DNA of 39,196 nt from Bacteroidetes bacterium RIFCSPLOWO2_12_FULL_35_15 (GTDB lineage: Bacteria > Bacteroidota > Bacteroidia > 2-12-FULL-35-15): the NCBI GenBank assembly GCA_001769385.1, contig MEPB01000055.1, forward strand, positions 1 through 39,196, written 5' to 3'. The notes beneath the pieces are model-generated. The model worked only from the letters and a program-made list of their open reading frames with translations. It did not search any database and was not told the origin of the DNA. Positions 16,555 to 23,159 of this stretch are shown here, one piece after another; position 1 is the first letter of the stretch; each line of letters begins with the position of its first letter. The translations under genes were made by a program, and so were the position numbers.

Positions 16555-17972
16555 GATTCAGTATCTTCTGTTAATTGGGAGGGTTCATCACTTTCAATAA
16601 ATTTCGAAGAGATTTGTTTAGTAGTTTTTGCTCCGAGTTTTTCAATATCCAAGGCACGTTTTACTAAATTGCCACTTCCTTTTTGCAATTTGTTAATTGC
16701 ATTATCATAGGCTAAACCGGAAGAATCAATTCCTTTTTTTATCTTATCCATGTCTTCAATAAAACCAACAAATTTATCGTATAAAGCGCCACTTTGTTTT
16801 GCAATTTCAATGGCATTTTTTGTTTGTCGTTCTTGCTTCCAAACTGATGCGATCGTTCGTAAAGTAGCAAGCAATGTAGATGGACTTACAATGACAATTT
16901 TTTTATCCCAGGCAAAATTAAATAATTCCTGATCGGCCTGTACAGCAATGCTGAATGAGGATTCGATAGGAATAAATAATAATACAAAGTCGGGAGTATT
17001 AAAATCAGTCGAGGATTGGTAATTTTTTTCGCTCAGCATTTTCACATGATTGCGAACCGATGCAATATGATCTTTTACAAATTTTAACCGGTCTTCTTCA
17101 TTCTCTGATTTTACAACTGCTTCGTAAGCTACCAGGGAAACTTTGGAATCGACAACAATGTGTTTATTGTCAGGAAGCATAATTACGGCATCAGGTTGAA
17201 TGCGTTTACCTTCATCATTATTAGTGCTGAACTGCAAACGATATTCCTGATCTTTCACTAATCCGGAGCGTTCCAATACTTTTTCCAGAATAAGTTCACC
17301 CCAATTGCCTTGCGTTTTATTTTCGCCTTTTAATGCTTTTGCCAGGTTGTTGGCATCTTCACTTACTTGTTTGTTCAGATCGATCAGATTTTTAATTTCC
17401 GCTTTTAAAGTGGTACGTTCTGTTGATTCTGCTTTGTAGGCTTTATCCACTTTATCTTCAAAATCTTTTATTTTCTCTTTGAGCGGATTTAAAATAATGT
17501 CGAGGTTGGTTTTATTCTGATCGGTAAATTTTTTTGATTTTTCATCCAGAATTTTATTGGCGATATTTTCAAATTCGGTAGTATATCTTTTATGTACGTT
17601 CTCCAGCTCAGATTTTAAGGTGGTAAATTTTTCTTCCTGCGATTTAAAGATCTCTTCTGCTCTGGCGATACGGGATTCTGCTTTACTTAATTTTTCCTTC
17701 TCCGAATTTAATTCAACCTGTAACTTTTCTTTTTCCTTGCCGGAATCATGAATCAATTGCTCTTTGGAGGTTTTAAAGTCATAATCCAAGCGTTCATATT
17801 CCTTTGCAGCATTTTCGAGCTGTGTTTTTAATACTGCATTTTGTTTATCCAATTCAATGATTTTTGCATCCTGAAGGCTTGTATCAATTATACCATTGTT
17901 CTTCGATTTAAAAAACAAAAATGCGATAACAAAACCTAAACTAAGACCAATAATTAAAAATAAAAATTCCAT
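16551..17972 (-). CDS. rmuC: DNA recombination protein RmuC homologue
   Basis: The protein has 473 residues. One membrane helix (residues 2-22) is followed by a long coiled coil (about 35-200). The RmuC domain follows, with the family phrases KTQGNWGELILEKVLERSGL, DAVIMLPDNKHIVVDSKVSL and VLLFIPIESSFSIAVQ. RmuC proteins limit DNA inversions and have a nuclease-like core related to restriction enzymes, where the Asp/Lys of VVDSKVS are the expected active-site residues. The stop overlaps the GWxTD start by 4 bases. A 304-base gap separates it from the divergent PhnA-like gene. Confidence 0.92.
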   Translation of the reverse strand: MEFLFLIIGLSLGFVIAFLFFKSKNNGIIDTSLQDAKIIELDKQNAVLKTQLENAAKEYERLDYDFKTSKEQLIHDSGKEKEKLQVELNSEKEKLSKAESRIARAEEIFKSQEEKFTTLKSELENVHKRYTTEFENIANKILDEKSKKFTDQNKTNLDIILNPLKEKIKDFEDKVDKAYKAESTERTTLKAEIKNLIDLNKQVSEDANNLAKALKGENKTQGNWGELILEKVLERSGLVKDQEYRLQFSTNNDEGKRIQPDAVIMLPDNKHIVVDSKVSLVAYEAVVKSENEEDRLKFVKDHIASVRNHVKMLSEKNYQSSTDFNTPDFVLLFIPIESSFSIAVQADQELFNFAWDKKIVIVSPSTLLATLRTIASVWKQERQTKNAIEIAKQSGALYDKFVGFIEDMDKIKKGIDSSGLAYDNAINKLQKGSGNLVKRALDIEKLGAKTTKQISSKFIESDEPSQLTEDTES

Positions 17973-18276
17973 TACAAATTATCCTTTTTTAAGAACGCTA
18001 ATTTACACATTAATTTGCTTGGTAGGAAGTCTGATTTTTGATTTGTAAGAATGAATGATAGCTGTTTAAATATTTGTTAACTTGTTTTTAATGGATAAAA
18101 TTTTAAAATAAGTGTTAATGGACTTTTGGGCAAGTACAAAAGCAATATGGCAATTTTAAATGCTTCTTAAATAGAATCTCTTGCTATTACAAATAATCTC
18201 CTAATTTTGCAGACTCATTAAAAAATACATTTGTAACAAACATTCTATTTAGTAATCAAAATTTAATTTTAAAAAT
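17973..18276. other. 304-base divergent intergenic region
   Basis: This AT-rich spacer lies between the rmuC and PhnA-like start codons. It contains the predicted plus-strand promoter (18181-18209) and one copy of the 11-mer GCTGTTTAAAT (18061-18071), which recurs beside MITE-like copies C and D. I see no open reading frame of convincing composition, no tRNA and no strong hairpin. The rmuC promoter must also lie here, but no clear TAnnTTTG box was found on that strand. Confidence 0.6.
18181..18209 (+). promoter_or_regulatory. Bacteroidota-type promoter for the PhnA-like gene
   Basis: TTG at 18181-18183 (-33 box) and TAATTTTG at 18202-18209 (-7 box, consensus TAnnTTTG) are separated by 18 bases, close to the usual spacing. 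Transcription would start near 18216, giving a leader of about 60 bases to the ATG at 18277. Confidence 0.65.
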
Positions 18277-18837
18277 ATGTCAATCAGCGCAAAACTTAAA
18301 CTACGAAATCAAGACTTATGTGAATTATGCAATGCAGAAACTGCAACTGTTGAATATACCGTAAGTCCTAAAAACGATGATTCAATCGAAAATCAAGTAG
18401 CAATTTGTGAAACGTGTTTAAAAGCAATGGATGCTGAAGATGCGGATTTTCACTGGCGTTGTTTGGAAGGAAGCATCTGGAATCCGGAACCAAGTGTTCA
18501 GGCATTAAGTTATCGGATTTTAAATAAATACAAAGAGAAAGATTGGGCAAATAATCTGATCAACTCTGTTGACCTGGATGAAAACATTCAACAGTGGGCT
18601 TTAAGCGCTTTTGAAGTGCCGGATGTACACAAGGATGCTTTTGGTAATATTCTTGAAAGTGGTGATAATGTGGTACTCACCCAATTGCTTAATGTAAAAG
18701 GAACAAGTTTTTCTGCTTCAAAAGGTACGGTTGTAAAAAAGATCAAATTAGTGCATGATAATACGGAGCAAATAGAGGGAAAGATCAACGACCAAACAAT
18801 CGTTATTCTTACGAAGTTTGTTAAAAAATCGTTGTAA
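18277..18837 (+). CDS. PhnA-like zinc-ribbon protein (YjdM family)
   Basis: The protein has 186 residues. An N-terminal zinc ribbon is formed by CELCNAE (Cys15, Cys18) and ICETC (about Cys46 and Cys49). The C-terminal part (DAFGNILESGDNVVLTQLLNVKGTS... VKKIKL) has the SH3-like fold of the PhnA/YjdM family. Despite its name the family has no proven role in phosphonate use. E. coli YjdM is linked to mutagenesis and stress phenotypes. A helical insert with FHWRCLEGSIWN lies between the domains. It is cytosolic, has its own promoter, and no gene follows in the same direction. Confidence 0.85.
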   Translation: MSISAKLKLRNQDLCELCNAETATVEYTVSPKNDDSIENQVAICETCLKAMDAEDADFHWRCLEGSIWNPEPSVQALSYRILNKYKEKDWANNLINSVDLDENIQQWALSAFEVPDVHKDAFGNILESGDNVVLTQLLNVKGTSFSASKGTVVKKIKLVHDNTEQIEGKINDQTIVILTKFVKKSL

Positions 18838-19150
18838 CAAGAATTCTATAAATAATTTTTTTTGTTTTATAAACTGGAGCTATTCCAACCATTTCGGATT
18901 CACTCAGTGTACTACCAGCTATATTTTATAAAATGGTCCAATGTGTGAAGTCCGTCAGAGTTTGTCGAAGACCGTGCGCAGGAATTTGTTGGACCAAAAT
19001 ATATTTGTGATTGGTATAAACTCCGTAGAGGAATCTTTATATTTATTATCTACAAAGAGTAAAAAGATTTCTCCCCTTCGTTCCTCATAATTGACAAAAC
19101 AGGTTAGCGTTTGCGCAATCACATAAGGATGATTAATTAGTTGTTTTGCA
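18838..19150. repeat. 313-base gap holding degraded dispersed repeats, copy F
   Basis: The gap lies between convergent genes. It contains TGGTCCAA (18934-18941) and TTGGACCA (18989-18996) as inverted arms around GAGTTTGTCGAAGACCGTGC. To the right is a degraded unit of the copy A type (GAGGAATCTTTA ... AAGATTTCTCCCCTTCG, about 19029-19083). These look like remnants of two different repeat elements next to each other. No open reading frame or clean terminator was seen. Confidence 0.6.
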
Positions 19151-20929
19151 TTAAAAATAATTCACAATACCAAAATGGATCTTCCCGCTTTTTAATTGGA
19201 TAGGATTAGCGAATTGTTTACCAAGGGCATAGTTGATGGAAAAAATTCCAGCTTTGGTTTCAAAGCTGATGCCTGCGCCAAAGCCAATAGGCGTGTCCCT
19301 TACATAATCACTTATATTGTTTTTTTCGTACCAGGCTCCATCCCCAAAAACATATAAATAGGAGTTTTGTTCTAAGATAAAACGATATTCTAAAGTAAAG
19401 ATGGAATAAGCTGTTGCATAAATCGATTCTTCATCAAAACCACGCAAGGTTTTTAATCCGCCAATACGAAATAATTCATTCTGAAAAGTAGTTTCTCCAT
19501 CCAAAAAGGCTGTCTGAACACCTATCTTTACTGTGTTTCTATTCAAAAAAGGAATAAATATACTTCCTTCAAAGTCTCCGGTATATTGTGTTGAATTTAA
19601 TTTTAATTTATCATAAACTACCGGATTTAGTTTTGCATTTTTGATGATTTTTTTTGTTCCTGCACTAGCATTCATTAGTATAGAAAAGCCTTTGCGAGGA
19701 TTCAAACGGTAATCTAATTTTTCATATTTGAGTCCGGCACCATACATGTTGTTTCGTATGTCTGCATTTGGAGGCAAAGTGGTCATGTATTCCAAGCCTT
19801 TGGTAGAAAGCAAGGAAGAGGTTTTATTGACGTAAAAAATTTTAAAATAATTTCCTCCTGTCAATAAATATTGTATCCCAATATTTTGTTTTACATCTAA
19901 AAAAGTAGTGTCTTTTTTATAAAGGGAAAAGTTATAATCTATACCAAACGGTGTGCGCAACACAAAAGGATAGACAAATCGGATCTTTAAATTTTGGGTT
20001 TGCGTTTGCAAACGCTGCCAGTTTAAATCGATCAGTTCGCCACGTGATAAACCGTTTTGTAATTTCAATCGGACATCCCCCGTAAATAAAATTTTCCCTG
20101 TTTTATCATCGGGCAAAATTCCAATAATTCCATCAAACTGACTGGCACGTTTTTTTTCAAGGAACAATTCCAGCTTGTTGTATTTATTTGTAAATGTTAC
20201 AGCGGCAGGCTTTGTAGATCGAATAAAAGGCAATTCGGCAATACGTGTGTTTACTTTTTTTAGTTGCGCTTCATTGTATAAGTTACCCGGTTTTATGCCT
20301 AAATAATTATACATATAAACAGCTGTAATTTTTGCATTTCCTTTTATCACCACACTATCAATTTTTTCTAACTGGTTTTTTGTTAAGTGGAGCTGTGCTG
20401 CAATGCTTTCATTCGTAATGATAATGCTGTCAAGCTTTACAGAAGCAAAGGGATAACCATTGTTCTCGTAATAGGTGATCAGTTTTTCCTGAACCCGTTT
20501 TACATCCTTAAATGAAACAGGTTTATTGGTATATAGTTTTTCCCGGAAGCCAATTTCACTCAATACTCCTTCATCCACATTTCCATTTTTCAGATATGCC
20601 CATTTATATTGTGCGCCAAAATTTAAAAAGGCGGTAAGTTTTAGTGAATCATTTATTAAACTATCATAGGAAGCAGTTAAATATGCATTGTCAAAACAAG
20701 TGAATAACACACTTTGTAATTCTTTATCACGGTCTGTTTTTAAAGAGAATGTTTTTTTATAGGTGATCTTAGTTAACAGTGCGGCATCATTCAATGATTG
20801 AATTGTAAGCGTGAAAGTTTGCGGAAGGGTAGAGATTTCTCTCTTTATCTCAGCAGGTGCCTGTGCAACCAAAATGATTGGCAAAAAAAGTACTATTAGA
20901 AGGAAGAGACAAACTCTTTTTAAAGGCAT
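19151..20929 (-). CDS. Omp85 superfamily outer-membrane protein (BamA/TamA-like)
   Basis: The protein has 592 residues with a signal peptide at 1-22. Residues about 45-255 include POTRA-type repeats, for example the region VKRVQEKLITYYENNGYPFASVKLD and the next one starting EKIDSVVIKGN. Residues about 270-592 form a beta barrel. It contains LRGFDEES with Arg496-Gly497-Phe498, the loop-6 (V/I)RGF signature of Omp85 proteins, and ends in Phe, as outer-membrane barrels do. At this length it is shorter than housekeeping BamA (about 800 with five POTRAs). It is better seen as a TamA-like or accessory paralogue, perhaps exporting or assembling a specific protein. It stands alone between two repeat-bearing gaps. 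Confidence 0.85.
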   Translation of the reverse strand: MPLKRVCLFLLIVLFLPIILVAQAPAEIKREISTLPQTFTLTIQSLNDAALLTKITYKKTFSLKTDRDKELQSVLFTCFDNAYLTASYDSLINDSLKLTAFLNFGAQYKWAYLKNGNVDEGVLSEIGFREKLYTNKPVSFKDVKRVQEKLITYYENNGYPFASVKLDSIIITNESIAAQLHLTKNQLEKIDSVVIKGNAKITAVYMYNYLGIKPGNLYNEAQLKKVNTRIAELPFIRSTKPAAVTFTNKYNKLELFLEKKRASQFDGIIGILPDDKTGKILFTGDVRLKLQNGLSRGELIDLNWQRLQTQTQNLKIRFVYPFVLRTPFGIDYNFSLYKKDTTFLDVKQNIGIQYLLTGGNYFKIFYVNKTSSLLSTKGLEYMTTLPPNADIRNNMYGAGLKYEKLDYRLNPRKGFSILMNASAGTKKIIKNAKLNPVVYDKLKLNSTQYTGDFEGSIFIPFLNRNTVKIGVQTAFLDGETTFQNELFRIGGLKTLRGFDEESIYATAYSIFTLEYRFILEQNSYLYVFGDGAWYEKNNISDYVRDTPIGFGAGISFETKAGIFSINYALGKQFANPIQLKSGKIHFGIVNYF

Positions 20930-21285
20930 AGCATAAAGGTAAGCAATTACAGAAAACGAAAAAAGTGTGCTTTTATTTTAACCTTTATTGCTTGTTAGCT
21001 AAATCGATTCCCGCGAAATTAAATGTTCAACAATTAAGTGGCTGTTTAAATTTCCCTAAAATAAAATACAATATAACATAAACTGCTTGGTCACTTCGTT
21101 GCGACCCCTTCGACTTTGCTCAGGATAAACTCAGGGAGCGTATCGAGAAGGCGGGGAGCATTGCGAAACAATAAGCTCTCGCACTTTCTCGATATGCCTT
21201 CCTGAAAAAGGAAGGCTACTCGAAATGACAACCCGCAGTGAGATAACAAATAATTTGAACAAAATTTAAACAGGCTCTAAATGTT
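20930..21285. repeat. 356-base gap with nested MITE-like element, copy C
   Basis: The outermost arms are GCTGTTTAAATTT (21041-21053) and AAATTTAAACAG (21262-21273). Inside are GGTCACTTCG (21090-21099) opposite CGAAATGAC (21221-21229), and then TATCGAGAA opposite TTCTCGATA. A small palindrome, CCTTCC...GGAAGG, lies near 21197-21214. The whole unit of about 230 bases can fold into one long imperfect hairpin. It separates the Omp85-like and SIMPL-like genes, both on the minus strand. No protein-coding potential was seen. Confidence 0.75.
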
Positions 21286-22176
21286 TTATTTTTTGGTTTT
21301 CTCAATTTGAAATTTTATTTGAAGTGTCAAAATAAATTCAACTGCGGGCTCAGTAACTATTGGATTGATTACTTTATCAAACCCTGAGTAGTTTATTTTG
21401 TCATAATAATAGGTAACACTTTTTCTCAGATCTTTTTTTGTATAACTGTTATATCCCCCATAAACATCACTGCCTTCATACGCTGTGTAGCTTTTGTAAA
21501 GTTGTGAAGGAGCATAACTATAAAATTCATCACCATAAATTTGCGAGACAGAAGAGAGTTTTGCATTTGTCGCACCTACATAAAGTCCTTTTTTTTGATT
21601 AATTATTTCTGTTGCTGTTTGAAACAATTGAGTATAAATTTTAGTAATATCTGTAACGTTATAATCTACTTTCACAAGATCGTAGATCTGAAAAGTGGAT
21701 GCTGAAAGAACCATCTTCTCTAAGTCTTTTATATTTTTAAATTTTACGATAACATTTTTCTTCAATTCAAAACCTTTTAAATATTCTTCAGCAATACTGG
21801 AGCTCATTTTGTAATCATAAATTTTATTTTGAGTGGTCATGTCCACATAAATATCTGTTTGAGCGATACTGAGTTTTGATAGATCGGTAATAAAATTTTG
21901 AATTCTTTTTTCAATTTTATCATTACACTCCATAAGAGTTGCAGACTGTTCGGCAACTCCGAATATGGCCACATAATTATCAGCAATAACATTAAGGGCA
22001 ACGTTTGCCTGGATTATAAATGTAGAGTCGGTAAGAAAAAGTTTGTTAACTGTTTGCAATTTCGCATTTGTCGAATTGTAATTCTGAGAATAAACGGAGT
22101 TTCCACTTACCTGAGCATTAATTATCGAAACGAGCAGAAGTAAAGTAGCGGTGATGAAGAGGGTTTTTGTTTTCAT
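21286..22176 (-). CDS. Exported SIMPL (DUF541)-like protein
   Basis: The protein has 296 residues with a signal peptide at 1-21 (NAQ cut). The layout recalls SIMPL/DUF541 proteins: an early beta segment with VALNVIADNYVAIFGVAEQSATLMECNDKIEKRIQNF, then LSKLSIAQTDIYVDMTTQNKIYDY, a short helix-strand unit with ELKKNVIVKFKNIKDLEKMV, and a C-terminal strand VEFILTLQIKFQI. Their functions are mostly unknown (periplasmic, stress-associated). The match is by pattern, not by any catalytic residue. A Tyr-rich stretch (about 215-250, YSYAPSQLYKSYTAYEG) is distinctive. Repeat-bearing gaps lie on both sides. Confidence 0.65.
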   Translation of the reverse strand: MKTKTLFITATLLLLVSIINAQVSGNSVYSQNYNSTNAKLQTVNKLFLTDSTFIIQANVALNVIADNYVAIFGVAEQSATLMECNDKIEKRIQNFITDLSKLSIAQTDIYVDMTTQNKIYDYKMSSSIAEEYLKGFELKKNVIVKFKNIKDLEKMVLSASTFQIYDLVKVDYNVTDITKIYTQLFQTATEIINQKKGLYVGATNAKLSSVSQIYGDEFYSYAPSQLYKSYTAYEGSDVYGGYNSYTKKDLRKSVTYYYDKINYSGFDKVINPIVTEPAVEFILTLQIKFQIEKTKK

Positions 22177-22274
22177 TTTTTTAATTATAGTTTTTTTGGA
22201 TATATAATTCTTAATAGTCTGGATCCTGTTAAAGTTTTAATAAAAGAGTCTAATTAAGGCGTTTTAACCATTCT

Positions 22275-22367
22275 GTCGACTCCTTCGACTTAGCTTAGGA
22301 TAAACTTCAGGAGACATCTCAATAAAATTAAGCTAAAAATGAGATTTCTCCCTCTGGTCGAAATGAC
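22275..22367. repeat. MITE-like intergenic inverted repeat, copy D
   Basis: This is related to copy A along its length: the left part is GTCGACTCCTTCGACTTAGC and the right end is GAGATTTCTCCCTCTGGTCG followed by AAATGAC. Compared with copy A the left arm lacks ATTTC (GTCGAC instead of GTCATTTCGAC), so this copy appears damaged at one end. The flank ATTCTGTC before the left arm is shared with copy A. Next to the right end lies ATTTAAACAGC (22388-22398), the inverse of the GCTGTTTAAAT motif seen around copy C. Overall this suggests a family with variable extensions. Confidence 0.8.
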
Positions 22368-22437
22368 ATCTAATACATTTGAATAAAATTTAAACAGCGT
22401 TTAAGATTCTCCTCTTTTTATCAACAAAAAAACTTTC

Positions 22438-22842
22438 CTATTTATAAAAGAAAAAGTAGAAAAACAGTATGGCTTTCTGTGTATCCACATTATCAATTCT
22501 TCCCAGGGTGGAGCCTGATTTGTCGTATAAATAGTTGCCATCAACTCTTCCTAAAGTGCTACCGGAACCATCGTAAATGTAATTACCATCAATACGACCA
22601 ATTGTGCTTCCGGAGCCATCGTAAATATAATTGCCATCAATTCTTCCAATTGTACTACCGGAACCATTGTAAATATAATTGCCATCAAATCTCCCGATCG
22701 TACTACCGGAACCATCGTAAACATAATTGCCGTCAATTCTTCCTACAGTGCTGCCTGTAGCATCATATAAGTATTGGGCAAATGCTGTTGTTGTAAATTG
22801 CATTAATAAAATGCAAATTGCTGATGTGATAATTTTTTTCAT
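22438..22842 (-). CDS. Exported six-repeat protein (beta-flower type)
   Basis: The protein has 134 residues with a signal peptide at 1-22 (AFAQ). Residues 24-119 are six consecutive 16-residue repeats of the form YxYDGSGSTIGRIDGN. This motif resembles the 4-fold beta flower domain that I recall from Bacteroidota. The tail is strongly aromatic and hydrophobic (AILFFYFFFYK). The DNA repeats are nearly identical 48-mers (22486-22773), so copy number could change by slippage. Function is unknown, and an exported envelope or surface role is likely. A -7 box TATTTTTG on the minus strand lies at 22866-22873. Confidence 0.8.
   Translation of the reverse strand: MKKIITSAICILLMQFTTTAFAQYLYDATGSTVGRIDGNYVYDGSGSTIGRFDGNYIYNGSGSTIGRIDGNYIYDGSGSTIGRIDGNYIYDGSGSTLGRVDGNYLYDKSGSTLGRIDNVDTQKAILFFYFFFYK
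22486..22773 (-). repeat. Six 48-bp tandem repeats within the beta-flower protein gene
   Basis: Six units of exactly 48 bases encode the 16-residue repeats. The marker string CCGGAACCATCGTAA or a close variant recurs every 48 bases at 22562, 22610, 22658 and 22706. The first and last units diverge most (TG for DG, and DKSG). Since 48 is a multiple of three, gain or loss of units would keep the frame. Confidence 0.9.
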
Positions 22843-23159
22843 GGATTGAGTATTTGTATTTAATTCAAAAATATGAAGTTATTTTTATAAGAAAAAATTA
22901 TTTCATGCTGTCACGCTTTCTCGATATGTCTGCTTCAACGCAAAATACTTGAAATGACAGCGTGATTCAGGCGAAGGAGCAAAATGTCGATTGTGGTGGT
23001 CACCCTGAGTTTGTCGAAGGGGCGGGAAAGCCAACACACATGTTTCGATGCTTCGACAAAAGCTCAGCACAGGCCAAGCTCAACATGACAACGCATAGTT
23101 CGGTTTGGTCAATTTCGAGGGGAGTCGAGAAAGTGTGTAGGTTTAAAATGCTAAAATAA
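22843..23159. repeat. 317-base gap with two dispersed repeat remnants, copy E
   Basis: The first unit has arms GCTGTCA (22907-22913) and TGACAGC (22955-22961) around TTCTCGATATGTCTGCTTC. The second unit has CTGAGTTTGTCGAAG (23005-23019) opposite CTTCGACAAAAGCTCAG (23051-23067), flanked by GGTCACC and ACATGACA. The second is the CCTGAG...TTGTCGAAGG type familiar between genes in many bacteria. A 65-codon open frame at 22962-23159 runs through it and is not a gene. The promoter box for the repeat-protein gene is at its left edge. Confidence 0.7.
22866..22873 (-). promoter_or_regulatory. -7 promoter box for the repeat-protein gene
   Basis: The minus strand reads TATTTTTG, a full match to the Bacteroidota -7 consensus TAnnTTTG. 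It lies 23 bases upstream of the ATG at 22842. No TTG was seen at the expected -33 position. Confidence 0.5.

Noticed and set aside
18838-19150. Possible small RNA in the gap after the PhnA-like gene
   Set aside because: The inverted arms are explained by dispersed repeat remnants. No promoter box plus terminator pair was found to define a transcript.
20934-20941. TACCTTTA as a -7 promoter box for the Omp85-like gene
   Set aside because: It is an imperfect match and would put the transcription start at or past the start codon at 20929.
22486-22773. CRISPR-like array suggested by regular 48-bp spacing
   Set aside because: The repeats are contiguous without spacers, keep a reading frame, and encode a signal-peptide protein. 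No cas genes are present.
22962-23159. 65-codon open frame on the plus strand downstream of pheT
   Set aside because: It consists of dispersed repeat sequence (GTCACCCTGAGTTTGTCGAAGG type) and shows no family resemblance.
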